Source: Lachnotalea glycerini (GTDB lineage Bacteria; Bacillota; Clostridia; Lachnospirales; Lachnospiraceae). Taken from it: a stretch of 64,000 nt of DNA. The stretch spans positions 124,001 to 188,000 of the forward strand of contig NZ_QICS01000002.1 in the NCBI RefSeq assembly GCF_003201285.1. The letters are read 5' to 3'. Both the position numbers and the translations under genes were made by a program. This document shows positions 19,010-28,405 of this stretch, piece by piece. Below the pieces are notes generated by a model. The model was given only the letters and a program-made list of their open reading frames with translations, was not told where the DNA came from and did no database searches. How positions within the stretch are numbered: the stretch's first letter is position 1; each line of letters starts with the position of its first letter.

Positions 19010-19489
19010 TAGAAATGTCAGGTGGCTTTCGAAAAGGTAGTAACACCGATAACTTCTATTTTGCACAGGAATAATATTCTTATTGATACATCTCTTTACA
19101 AATATATCTTTTCTATTTTTTTATGTCTCCTACGGAGGCTATTTGTGTTACAAAAAAATCGGCTTTTATGGTAAATAATACCACAAATTTCGTTCTAGAA
19201 ATTTAAGTGCTTAAAGAATTTGTAAAAAAGTGTATCATACAAATCCCATATAGCAGATTTATCACTACTGGCTACGTTTCCGTGAGTTGGTACTATTGTA
19301 AAGAATCATATTTAGAGTAACTGGAGTTTTTCTCTGATTGTTCTTTTTTGATTGCTCAAAATATAATACTTCACTAATGAATTATATCAGAAAGTTAGCT
19401 TTTTTAATATATATTATCTTTTTTGACGGTTATGGTTTACAAGTAAGAAGATTTTAACCACATAAATAAAAAAAATAAAATCAGTTATG
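19010..19489. other. Intergenic stretch without recognisable gene
   Basis: Several short inverted repeats (for instance CTCC-TAC-GGAG near 19127) but no open frame with a ribosome site and no family similarity that I can see. It joins cluster A to repeat module R1. Confidence 0.5.
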
Positions 19490-20188
19490 TATTTTTGTGC
19501 ACTTTTCACAAAGATAAAAAAATATGCAAAAAAGTTGGCGCACCCCCTATTTTTTTCGGCTTATAAGTAGAGGGGAATATTCCTCATTACTGAAATCGGA
19601 ATATCAAAAGAGAATCTGATAGAGTAGCGATCAGTAAATTGCACCTTGAAAACCTCATATCGAGTGTAAGAAACAAAAATCAAACACACTTAGTTGAAAC
19701 CAAAGCAGCATTACTTGTTTTGGAAGCAAACGTGATCCATTTGTAGATTTGCGGTGATGTACCTGTTGAAAAATCAATTTGAGCAAGGTATTGTAATATA
19801 AGTAATCATAAAATGATTCCTTAACAAAGAAATGCGAAACTTTTTGAGTTGATAGCAGGTAAAGAGCGAACCAGATGGATATAATGCTATTGATACGCAT
19901 TGCAAAGCTTTGATGGATAATGAAACAACTGCTACAAAGTGGCAGCCGGGTGGCGCCGGAGCATAGCATATCGAGAAAGGGTGATATGTAATGCTGTGAT
20001 GGAACTCATCAATACTAACTTACATGTTACCCGATCTAAGGCAGTAGTATTAGCAATAGATAATGCACGTGGTAGAGTAAATTAAAAATGGGGCTGTCGC
20101 ACTAAGTAATTGGTGTACAGTCCTTTTTTTATGCAAAAACACAATTGCCAGACTTCGAAAAGTCTGGCAATTGGTGTAAAATATAAGC

Positions 20189-21692
20189 ATGCACACACAA
20201 AATATTTTACATAAAAATTATACACTTGCACAAAGCTTTTATCAATTAAAACTACCATTAAATATCGATTACATAATCCCAGATAATGATTCGGTGCGTT
20301 TGCTAAGTCAGTTTGTTGAGGAGATGAATTTATCAGATTTATTTACGACTTATTTCCGGTTCCGGAAAAATACAGCAACGCCACGACAGATGCTAAAGAT
20401 TATGCTCTATGCTTACATGAACAAAATTTATTCTTCACGGGATATCGAAAAAGCTTGTCATCGTGATGTGAATTTCATGTATCTTTTGGAAGACTCGAAA
20501 GCTCCGGATCATGCGACAATTGCACGATTCCGTACACTCCATTTCGCTTCAATTTCAAAAAAGTTATTAGCAGAAGTTTCAAATTTTCTTTATGAAATCG
20601 GAGAAGTATCAGGTGAAACCATATTCATTGATGGAACTAAAATAGAAGCGAATGCAAACAAATATACTTTTGTATGGAAAAAGGCCGTTACTAAGAACCA
20701 GGCTAAACTGTTAATCAGATTAACAGCTTTTGTCGCCGACTGTGAAGAACAGTATGGGATAAAAGTTGTTTATGACAATAAAGTTACTTTGCGTCATATA
20801 AAGAAGCTGAGGAAGAAACTTTATCGGATCAAAAGTGAAGAATCCATTGAATTTGTCCACGGTATTGGCAGACGAAAAATGCCATTACAAAAATCCATTG
20901 AACAGATTGAGGGATATATAGATAAACTGAAAGAATATAATAAAAAAATCTATAACTGCGGATCACGAAACAGTTATTCTAAAACAGATCACGATGCAAC
21001 CTTTATGAGGATGAAAGAAGATGCCATGCTCAATGGACAGTTAAAGCCTGCCTATAATCTTCAGCACTGATTCAGGCTATGAAAGTGAAGAGAACTATCT
21101 GTTTATAGAAAAAAATGAACAAATAGCATTTATCAAACCTGCGAATTATGAAATTTCAAAAACCCGAAAATATAAGACAGATATCAGCCGACGTGAGAAC
21201 ATGGATTACGACGAAGAAAGAGATGTGTATATCTGCAAAAATCAGAAAGAATTAAGGGTAACCGGAACTAAATTTGAAAAAACAAAAACAGGATACAAAA
21301 GAGAAAAAACACTCTACAGCTGTGAAGATTGTAAAGGCTGTCCATACAAGACTTCCTGTATTAAAGGCAATAACAGCAAAATCCCAATGGAAGAAAGGAC
21401 CAAACATCTGGAAGTTTCAAAACTGTTTCAGAAAAAAAGAACAGAAGATTTGACACGAATCTTAAGTGAGGAAGGCTGCCAGCTTCGTATGAACCGTAGC
21501 ATTCAGGCAGAAGGCTCTTTTGCTGATACAAAAGAAGACATGTCTTTCCGAAGATATCTTTGCAGGGGAGGTCAAAACGTACTTGCAGAAAGTACACTCC
21601 TTGCAATTGCACATAATATCAATAAGCTGCATCACAAGATACAGTCTGAAAAAACCGGACAACATCTTTTTGAATTAAAGAAAATTGCATAG
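20189..21692 (+). pseudogene. IS1182-family transposase, broken by internal deletion and frame change
   Basis: The first part (20189-21070, 293 residues) has the IS1182 N-terminus, with [30 protein letters not shown] and the region around [16 protein letters not shown], shown here by position rather than in full. The frame then ends after KPAYNLQ. The text resumes in another frame at about 21066 with DSGYESEENY and runs to 21692 with the zinc-ribbon-like CEDCKGCPYKTSC. The residues that usually lie between AYNLQ and DSGY, including a catalytic Asp region, are missing. The enzyme should therefore be inactive, and the element immobile unless helped in trans. Confidence 0.85.
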
Positions 21693-21727
21693 ATTTTGAC
21701 AATTTAAAACTAAAAAACAGAAAAGGG

Positions 21728-21787
21728 AAAGCAAGGGTAAAGTACGCTCTTTTTTAAGGAGCTAATATACTTTACCCTTGCTTTTTT
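21728..21787 (+). terminator. Strong terminator at the end of the IS1182 element
   Basis: A perfect 17-bp inverted repeat (21728-21744 with 21768-21784, stem AAAGCAAGGGTAAAGTA) is followed by a T run. It lies 36 bases after the transposase stop, inside the element. Confidence 0.85.
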
Positions 21788-21985
21788 CTAAATATAGCTA
21801 CAAAAAGGGACTACGCACTGCTGATTTTAATCAGCTAGTGCGACAGCCCCTTGCATATATATTTAGTAAAGAAACAAGTATTATCAATTCGCCAGAGAAT
21901 GAAGGAATACCACACTTTTTGGTGAGTTGATAAGAACCACAGAAAAAGTAAAAGAATTTTTTTTAGTCCTTACTTGACACAAGCA

Positions 21986-22102
21986 GAAAAAGTAAAGGCC
22001 TATTTAATTAAGGGGGCAAAGCCCTTGCCGGGGTTTAAAGAGTACCCCAATCCGCAGGTTGGATGGGGGGCGCTTTGTGTTAGGGATAGTCTGCCAGAGT
22101 AA
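21986..22102 (+). repeat. Direct repeat, copy 1: orphan 3' end of Csp-like protease gene
   Basis: It matches the last 117 bases of the protease gene with a handful of substitutions and keeps the reading frame and stop. The upstream sequence is TTGACACAAGCA, as in copies 2 and 3 but unlike the intact gene. It closes the interval with cluster A. Confidence 0.9.
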
Positions 22103-22209
22103 TAACCCCAAAAAATCTCTTGTGTTTTATGCATAATAAGAATCCCCCATACTGTCAAAAGGGAGGGGACTGAAAAAGTCTTCAAATATTCATATCGGAA
22201 TTAAAACTT

Positions 22210-22257
22210 AATCTCGGGAGCATTTCTATCTTTTTGTTTAGAAATGATTTCGAGATT
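22210..22257 (-). terminator. Hairpin downstream of the minus-strand HD gene
   Basis: AATCTCG and CGAGATT ends with matching ATTTCTA/TAGAAAT inner arms form a 19-bp stem with mismatches. It lies about 95 bases past the HD gene stop and 108 bases after the R1 repeat. It could terminate minus-strand transcription; the T run is weak. Confidence 0.45.
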
Positions 22258-22351
22258 CTTGTCATACTCACAACATATCTTTTTCCTATTTTTCTTCCAT
22301 TATTTATGAAGGTCTAATTAGTATTATATTGCTAAAAGGTATTTTTAAATT

Positions 22352-22927
22352 TTAATTATGATCTAATAGATCTTTGGCTAATAAGTATTTATTTTTAATT
22401 ATAATTTGCGCTTCGGGACAAAGTTTAGCCCAACTTCTCTCAATTTTTTTCCAAGTCCAATCAGCCCCTTCAACAACTCCCATGTTTCTTTTTACATATG
22501 CAAGATGTAATAATGACGTTAATTGATCTATATGAGACATGGCATCAGCACTTGCCAGACATTCAGATTCGATACTAGAGTGCTGTGATAAAACACTTCC
22601 TCTGTGTTCAACTATACATTGCTTTATCATATTAATTTTATCAGTAGGGTAATTATATTGTTTTAAAATAATTTCTGCTTCACGTGCACCATGAATATGA
22701 TGGTCAGGATACATATTTTGATCCTTTATACTTGCAAAATCGTGTAAAAGGGAAGCAATTTCTACTACTTCAATATTAGCGTCCAATTTTTTTGCAAGCA
22801 TAACCGCAAAATGCTGGACAATAACTATATGATGCGTCCATATTTCATATCCAAAAAAATTACATTCTTTTTGACAATAGGATTTAACAAGTTCTTCTAA
22901 TGATTCTTTAAGTTTTTTATATTCCAT
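22352..22927 (-). CDS. HD-domain hydrolase
   Basis: A 191-residue protein with the HD phosphohydrolase pattern: a first His in the THHIVIVQHF region (near residue 33), then LLHDFASI (His-Asp), then DHHIHGAREAEII and a later Asp in SADAMSHIDQ. The additional histidines fit a metal-dependent phosphohydrolase acting on nucleotides or related phosphoesters. It is coded on the minus strand, as is the kinase-like gene further right, with an IS110 remnant between. No clear ribosome site is visible. It may belong to cluster D, which has a second HD protein of the YfbR type. Confidence 0.7.
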   Translation of the reverse strand: MEYKKLKESLEELVKSYCQKECNFFGYEIWTHHIVIVQHFAVMLAKKLDANIEVVEIASLLHDFASIKDQNMYPDHHIHGAREAEIILKQYNYPTDKINMIKQCIVEHRGSVLSQHSSIESECLASADAMSHIDQLTSLLHLAYVKRNMGVVEGADWTWKKIERSWAKLCPEAQIIIKNKYLLAKDLLDHN

Positions 22928-23222
22928 TTTTTACTTATATGATATTTATAGAAGTTCAATATCATAATTCCTTTCCTTTATAATTGTGATTTATGATACA
23001 TTCAAATGCTATGGACTTTAGATTTTTTCTGTAGTTCAACTACTTTATAGGAGTGTATTGCCACATCTTTATCTGAATCATTGATTAGCTAGATGCGCCT
23101 AAATCTTAGCTGTTCATAAGGGTTATCTCATCTAAATCTATCATCCTCTGATGGTGAAATACTCATTTAGCCATTTAAGTTAACAAATGACTATGAAGGC
23201 TTCCAAACTCAATTCTCTTGAG

Positions 23223-23451
23223 CAGGACAGCCTCATCATAGGTCTTGAATCTAGGGCTCATTACGGCAACAATCTTGTTGAATTTCTCATCTTACATAAA
23301 ACTACAAGATTTGTGTCATTAACCATATTCAGACATCTATGATGTGTAAAACAACATTCGCAAGACTAAGACAGATAAGGTTTTGCGCTGTAAGTTAGTT
23401 CGCATTATCTATAAAATGCTGACTGATAACGTCCCTTTTAACTTAGAATAA
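23223..23451 (+). pseudogene. IS110-family transposase remnant
   Basis: Translation gives IIGLESRAHYGNNLVEFL, a hallmark of the IS110 RuvC-like N-terminal domain. After a stop and a frame change come NIRKTKTDKV and then LVRIIYKML, which resembles the extreme C-terminus. Most of the gene is deleted. The rest of 22930-23570 shows no other gene. Confidence 0.65.
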
Positions 23452-23576
23452 CAATCTGACCGATAATATATTTTTTTCAAAAAGCACCCTGGTGGAGCTT
23501 TAGGTCAACCATTTTCTGGTCAGAAAGAAAATGTAAATATTTAGGGTTGACTTTTCATAGCTGGTCTCCTCGTAAT

Positions 23577-24239
23577 CTATCTAAATATATCTTTTATGCA
23601 ATTTGATAATTTTTTTGTTGTTTCATCGGCTGAAAAATTATTAGTATCAATTATTTCCCATTTTTCTTTTTCACCTATCTCTAATAATTTACTTTTGACG
23701 TTATTTTGGTAATTTATAAACGCATCATGAGGATTCTCTACAGAAAAGTCATACCCACCCATTTCTGTTACGCTAAAATTATTCCTTCTTTGCCAACAAA
23801 TTTCTGGGTCTGCATTTAACATAAAAACCTTATCACATTTTTTTATTGAATTAAATACTGTATTTAATAAATCGGTGTTAAAATCACTTTTTAATAAAAA
23901 TCTACTATATATTTTATAAAACCATCCATCAATGATTAAAACATCATGATTTTTTAAATTAGGATTAATATAATTTTCAGTTAATATAGTATACCAAAGA
24001 GCGTGCAAATATAACCAACCTTGACTCGTTACAAAATGATAAGGGTCATCCGAATCATACCATATCAAATCTTTTAAGATATTTGTATACTTAGAAATAC
24101 GTAGATCTTCATATGAGGTGTATTTTTTATGAATCATTTTAGCATTTATACTTTCTGCTGATAATTTTTTTTCTAATAATTTAGATACAGTAGATTTTCC
24201 ACTTGCATCAATGCCCTCTAATCCTATTAATATTCCCAT
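23577..24239 (-). CDS. Thymidylate-kinase-like P-loop kinase
   Basis: A 220-residue protein with the P-loop GLEGIDASGKST at the N-terminus, an internal LIIDGWFYK segment in place of the usual DRY/DRW, and LNADPEICWQRR, which resembles the lid-proximal region of dTMP kinases. It should phosphorylate a nucleoside monophosphate or a related small molecule. A strong AGGAGG site on the minus strand fixes the start. It is divergent from the YfbR-like nucleotidase gene that starts at 24482, and the gap between them holds a promoter and a palindrome. A house-keeping dTMP kinase is less likely, because the neighbours look biosynthetic. Confidence 0.7.
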   Translation of the reverse strand: MGILIGLEGIDASGKSTVSKLLEKKLSAESINAKMIHKKYTSYEDLRISKYTNILKDLIWYDSDDPYHFVTSQGWLYLHALWYTILTENYINPNLKNHDVLIIDGWFYKIYSRFLLKSDFNTDLLNTVFNSIKKCDKVFMLNADPEICWQRRNNFSVTEMGGYDFSVENPHDAFINYQNNVKSKLLEIGEKEKWEIIDTNNFSADETTKKLSNCIKDIFR

Positions 24240-24396
24240 TATGTCCTCCTAAAATATTATAATATTTGTGAATTATACAACAATAAATAATATAAGTCAA
24301 ATAATAAAAGTAAAATGTCGAATTATAGGAAAAAAAGATTTAATATAACAAATATTAAAAATATATAGTTAAAATTGCTAAAATATAAGAAAAAAA

Positions 24397-24425
24397 TTGC
24401 AAAATTGTAATTGCTGTTATATAAT
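24397..24425 (+). promoter_or_regulatory. Promoter of cluster D
   Basis: TTGCAA (24397-24402) and TATAAT (24420-24425) with 17 bases between. Transcription should start near 24432, just upstream of the palindrome at 24440. The operon from 24482 to 33824 has only short gaps. Confidence 0.7.
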
Positions 24426-24439
24426 TATGTAAAATATTA

Positions 24440-24449
24440 CAAACGTTTG
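24440..24449. promoter_or_regulatory. Perfect palindrome CAAACGTTTG, candidate operator
   Basis: A 10-bp palindrome with an ACGT core, as bound by many LacI/CcpA-family repressors, located about 8-17 bases after the predicted transcription start of cluster D. A repressor bound here would block the promoter. It is not a full match to the CcpA cre consensus. Confidence 0.5.
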
Positions 24450-24481
24450 CAAAATATGCAATTACAATTAGGAGAGGTTAT

Positions 24482-25081
24482 ATGTATAGTGATTTTTTTT
24501 CTTTAATGCACCGATTAAGATATATTTATAGGTGGAATGGTACAAATGTAATTTATAAGGAAGATGTGGCACAACATTGTTTTGATGTCGCGTTGATAAC
24601 ACACCTTTTATGCGAGATTTACAATAATATGAATGAAACAAAAATAAACTGTGGAGACGCTGTTATTTGTGCATTATATCATGACTATACTGATTCAATC
24701 TTAACACATATACCAGCACCTATAAAAAATGATAATAATAATATAAAAAATGCTATAGATGAATTAAAAATTGAATGTAAAAAATACATTTTACAATCAT
24801 TACCTGATGAAATGAAAAATAAACAGGGTCAAGTATTTAATAAGATGAATGATAAGAAAATAAAAGAGGTAATTGAGATAGCTGATAAAATTGATTCGTA
24901 TCGTAAAGCCAAAATGGAATTATTGAGGGGAAACTTAGAATTCACAAATGCACATAAAAATTTTAAGGCTGATATGGATCAAATTTATAATGAAAAAGAA
25001 TATGTTAGATTTTTTATTGATACATTTATGTCTAATTTAGATAATAGTTTACAAGCGGAATTTAGGTATTTAAAATCATAA
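24482..25081 (+). CDS. YfbR-like HD-domain 5'-deoxynucleotidase
   Basis: The 199-residue protein has the YfbR order of motifs: an aromatic/basic N-terminus with YRWNGT, then EDVAQHCFDVALITHLL (first His), ALYHDYTDSI (His-Asp) followed by THIPAPIK, and a later Asp in IADKIDSYR. YfbR proteins remove the phosphate of deoxynucleoside monophosphates. AGGAGAGG lies five bases before the ATG. Paired with the kinase-like gene in the other direction, it suggests that a nucleotide-like phosphate is added and removed in this cluster (inference). Confidence 0.75.
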   Translation: MYSDFFSLMHRLRYIYRWNGTNVIYKEDVAQHCFDVALITHLLCEIYNNMNETKINCGDAVICALYHDYTDSILTHIPAPIKNDNNNIKNAIDELKIECKKYILQSLPDEMKNKQGQVFNKMNDKKIKEVIEIADKIDSYRKAKMELLRGNLEFTNAHKNFKADMDQIYNEKEYVRFFIDTFMSNLDNSLQAEFRYLKS

Positions 25082-25104
25082 AAATACATTAGGGGAGGAA
25101 ACTT

Positions 25105-27330
25105 ATGAACTTGCATAATATTAAAAAAGAAATCATTATTAAATTGGTTAATGACATAAGTAATATAACAAAAAAATTTTGGTTAAAACCTGAAGATATG
25201 GTAAAGGAAATATCTAAAATAATAAAATCTAGTCTTAATGTAAAAATAGATAAATTACAAATGTCAGGAGAGACAGATAATATATGTGTATACATTATAT
25301 CAGATAATATTTTATTGGCTATGTCCCCAATATATGATTTAAAAAAGAATTTATTATTAAATAGATGGAAACCTAATTGGTCTAATAAGATAAAAAAAAC
25401 AATTCATTATAAATGCTTTGAAATTGATAATGAATTGCTGGAAATTTTGGATATGCCTAAAATTTTATTAATAAATTTATGTGTGATAGAGAATTTTCCA
25501 ATCCCCAGACTTAATTTGAGTACAGGAGTTATTGCTTCGTACTTACGTAAAATGCAAATTGCAGATATTTATATAATTGATATGCAAGTCGGAGCTACAA
25601 TTTCAGAAATAATCAGAGAAACCCAAAATATTAAGCCTGATATTATAGGGCTATCTATAAGTTTTGGACAAAAGAAACTTGCTATAAAATTAATTGAAAA
25701 ACTGTATGAAGATAATAAAAATGCGTTTATTGTAATTGGAAATATAATACCATCTCTTTATCCAGAAGACTTTATAGAAAAATTTCCTCAAATCATTGTT
25801 TCGTATGGGGAAGGAGAAGTTACTTTTCCACATCTAATAAAGTATATAAAAAATAAAATAAATATTAAAGAAATTGATGGAATAATATACAAGGAAGTTA
25901 ATACTGGTATATATCATAAGAATGATAAGACAGCAATTGATTTAAAAGAAGTTCCTTTACCAGCTTTGGATACACTAAAGGATATTTCAAAACTTAAAGG
26001 TGCTTTGACATTAGAAACTAGTAGGGGGTGCGATTATTCCAAATGTACCTTTTGTCCTAGGCAGCATAAATTAAGCAATTGGAGATATATGACATCTGAA
26101 CAAACATTGGATCAAATTTATAAGTTGACAATTGCTGGTAATGCATTAGGAATTAAACCACATATATATTTAGCAGATGAAGAATTTATTGGAGAATTGC
26201 CTAATAGTATGGAAACTAATCGTGTAATTAAAATTTGTGAGGGTATCATTAATAATGGAATTAAGTTAAAGTTTGATACATCAGCAAGAGCTGATTCAGT
26301 GTATGATCATAAACGTACTGTGGATTGGAACGTTGATAAAATTAAAATGTGGCATATGTGTAAATTAGCTGGATTAGATAGACTATTTGTCGGAGTTGAA
26401 TCTGGCTGCTCTTCTCAATTGGTTAGATATGGGAAAGGAACAACTATTGAACAAAATGTAATTGCCTTAAGAATTCTGACTGCTTTAGGAATTAATATAA
26501 GAATAGGTTTCGTTATGTTCGATCCTTTGATGGATGGGTTTAATGATTTAAAAGAAAATTTAGAATTTCTTGAAAGAACAGATGCCATACTAAAGCCTAT
26601 TGACTTAAGTACAATTTCTTATGATGACTTACTTAATAAATTAGTTTATGACCCAAACTTCATAAAGCAAAACTCCTTAAACAGACCAATATATACGGTA
26701 GTATCTTACATGCTGGCATCGCTTGAAATATTGGTTGGATCTCCTTATATAAAAATGGTTAAAAATATAGAAGATAGAACCAAAAAAACTTTTGTATTAA
26801 ATAATTATGCACCTGATGCTAACATGGGAAGATATATTGTTAAATATGTAGATAACAGGATTGGAGCTTTAAGTGTATATTGTCAAAAATGGATTGATTC
26901 AAATTTTAGTATAATGTATACATTAAAAAGCCTATATAAAGTAGAAAATAATGAAATAAGAAAAAGATTGTATGGCTTTATGATTAGATATAGAGAGATG
27001 AGTCAGTACTTGTTAAGATTTTTGATTTACAATTTAGAAAAAGAGGATACTGAGGATTATTATCTTTTAGCTTATCTGGAAAATGAGGGAATTACTGACA
27101 AGTTTATTAAGATGAAAGAACTTGCAGGCATGGACATTAATAATGTTATTATAAACTCTATGAATTTCTGGCAAAATATAATGAATAATATGATAAAAGA
27201 AATTAGGGATAATTTGAAAGATGGTCTTATAAATGATACATATGATAATAGACTTCAAGATTCAATAAATAATTGGAATAGAAATATCAATAAATGGAGT
27301 CTTATCAATGATGCAGATAATTATAATTAA
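25105..27330 (+). CDS. B12-binding-domain radical SAM enzyme
   Basis: A 741-residue protein. After a non-conserved N-terminus (1-130) comes a Rossmann-like domain of the B12-binding type (about 145-260, with IKPDIIGLSISFG and SYGEGE). The radical SAM domain starts with TSRGC at Cys309. Its cluster motif has spacing Cys309-x4-Cys314-x2-Cys317 rather than x3. The C-terminal 270 residues are largely helical and unknown. Such enzymes carry out methylations, rearrangements or ring formations on unactivated carbons. GGGGAGG precedes the ATG. It is the likely key enzyme of cluster D; the substrate is not evident. Confidence 0.8.
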   Translation: MNLHNIKKEIIIKLVNDISNITKKFWLKPEDMVKEISKIIKSSLNVKIDKLQMSGETDNICVYIISDNILLAMSPIYDLKKNLLLNRWKPNWSNKIKKTIHYKCFEIDNELLEILDMPKILLINLCVIENFPIPRLNLSTGVIASYLRKMQIADIYIIDMQVGATISEIIRETQNIKPDIIGLSISFGQKKLAIKLIEKLYEDNKNAFIVIGNIIPSLYPEDFIEKFPQIIVSYGEGEVTFPHLIKYIKNKINIKEIDGIIYKEVNTGIYHKNDKTAIDLKEVPLPALDTLKDISKLKGALTLETSRGCDYSKCTFCPRQHKLSNWRYMTSEQTLDQIYKLTIAGNALGIKPHIYLADEEFIGELPNSMETNRVIKICEGIINNGIKLKFDTSARADSVYDHKRTVDWNVDKIKMWHMCKLAGLDRLFVGVESGCSSQLVRYGKGTTIEQNVIALRILTALGINIRIGFVMFDPLMDGFNDLKENLEFLERTDAILKPIDLSTISYDDLLNKLVYDPNFIKQNSLNRPIYTVVSYMLASLEILVGSPYIKMVKNIEDRTKKTFVLNNYAPDANMGRYIVKYVDNRIGALSVYCQKWIDSNFSIMYTLKSLYKVENNEIRKRLYGFMIRYREMSQYLLRFLIYNLEKEDTEDYYLLAYLENEGITDKFIKMKELAGMDINNVIINSMNFWQNIMNNMIKEIRDNLKDGLINDTYDNRLQDSINNWNRNINKWSLINDADNYN

Positions 27331-27372
27331 TATATATTAATATAATTAATTTGGGATAAGAGGAGATAAACA

Positions 27373-28359
27373 ATGAAAATAATAGCAACGTTAGCTTTAG
27401 CTAGGGGAATAGAACCTGCCGAAAGTGTCTTGGAAATTTGCAATAGTAATAGTATATATGATTTTAGAATTAATTTGGATAAACTAAATGATATTACAGA
27501 TTTGAATAAAGCTTATGAATTTATTGAGTATATAAGAGGATTTTGTAATAAAAATAAAATTATTTTAGACTTGCCAATACCACAAAAAAAATTACGTATT
27601 AATCTTTACAATTCAAAAATGTTAGATGTAAAACAACATCAGATCATTAAACTAAGTAAAAAATCTGTAAATCTAGAAGAATGCTTAGGAGATATAAATG
27701 TAGATAATTTTGATAGCCATTTTATTGAAAATCAATTTTATTATTATGCTGATGGATTAGGTAAATTAAGGGTTCAAAAAATACATACTGATTATATTGA
27801 ATTTGAGTGTTTAAATGAATTCACACTAATATCCAGAAAATCTATAAGTAGCGAAAGTCAGATAAATTTAACATTTAATAGGGAAATGTATGATTTCATA
27901 AATAAAACAAATCCAGATAAGATTATGTTTTCATTTGTAGAAGATATTGATTTCTTAAAAAATGTAATAAATAAATTAAATAAAAATATAGATTTCTTAT
28001 TTAAAATTGAAACAGAGAAGGGTGTAAATAATTTAAGTCAAATTTGTATAGAAGGCAATGGGATTGTAGTTGGTAGAGGAGACCTTGGGCTTACATCTGA
28101 TATTTGTTTATTACCGGATTTTCAAAATAAAATAATAAGTATTTCAAAAAACAATAACTGTCCAATATATATCGCAACTGATATATTAGCATCAATGAAG
28201 GATAATAATTTACCTTATAGAGGTGACATATTTGATTTACATAACATATTAGTTTCAGATGTAACAGGAATTATTTTGAATGCTCCATTGTTATATGGAA
28301 AAAACGTAAATGAAGCGTTAGCTATAATTAAGAAAATGCAGGATTATTATAATAAGTAA
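27373..28359 (+). CDS. Pyruvate-kinase-like TIM-barrel protein
   Basis: The 328-residue protein follows the pyruvate kinase A-domain: an N-terminal MKIIATLALARG strand, R-I-N (of the RxN substrate loop), LDLPIPQKKLRI where PK has its LDTKGPEIR loop, then FKIETEKGV with the catalytic Lys and metal-binding Glu, and GRGDLG with the metal-binding Asp. IATDILASM corresponds to ATQMLESM. It lacks the C-terminal allosteric domain and most of the B lid, and is about 140 residues shorter than true PK. It may transfer phosphate to or from an enol in this pathway, or act as a lyase; both are inferences. Confidence 0.75.
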   Translation: MKIIATLALARGIEPAESVLEICNSNSIYDFRINLDKLNDITDLNKAYEFIEYIRGFCNKNKIILDLPIPQKKLRINLYNSKMLDVKQHQIIKLSKKSVNLEECLGDINVDNFDSHFIENQFYYYADGLGKLRVQKIHTDYIEFECLNEFTLISRKSISSESQINLTFNREMYDFINKTNPDKIMFSFVEDIDFLKNVINKLNKNIDFLFKIETEKGVNNLSQICIEGNGIVVGRGDLGLTSDICLLPDFQNKIISISKNNNCPIYIATDILASMKDNNLPYRGDIFDLHNILVSDVTGIILNAPLLYGKNVNEALAIIKKMQDYYNK

Positions 28360-28405
28360 ATTCAGAAGGAGAAATAAAAGAATAAATTTCTTTTATATAT
28401 TAGAG

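Larger units (their letters stand above)
20090..21850 (+). mobile_element. IS1182-family insertion sequence, decayed
   Basis: Perfect 13-bp terminal inverted repeats GGGGCTGTCGCAC (20090-20102) and GTGCGACAGCCCC (21838-21850) bound a 1761-bp element carrying a broken transposase. It interrupts module R1 at the position of the conserved hairpin. Confidence 0.85.
19490..22102 (+). repeat. Repeat module R1, split by an IS1182-type element
   Basis: The parts 19490-20089 and 21851-22102 together match R3 (49090-49932), including CGGCTTATAAGTAGAGGG, the ACCTTGAAAAC block, the GATGGATAATGAAACAACTG block and the 117-base protease 3' end. The insertion sequence sits where R2 and R3 have a hairpin. 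Open frames inside R are broken differently in each copy, so I do not call it coding. Its function is unknown; it always lies at the right-hand border of a cluster. Confidence 0.85.

Noticed and set aside
19642-19780. Weak resemblance of the ACCTTGAAAAC block to the spacer before 23S rRNA
   Set aside because: No rRNA sequence follows, and the three copies sit at cluster borders instead.
19655-19969. Minus-strand frame in R1 with a similar frame in R2 (33895-34215)
   Set aside because: Similarity follows from the DNA repeat itself; R3 lacks an equivalent full frame, there is no ribosome site, and the composition is unlike that of real genes.
22210-22257. Hairpin considered as an attachment-site core or riboswitch
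   Set aside because: It occurs once, has mismatches and fits a terminator of the minus-strand gene at least as well.
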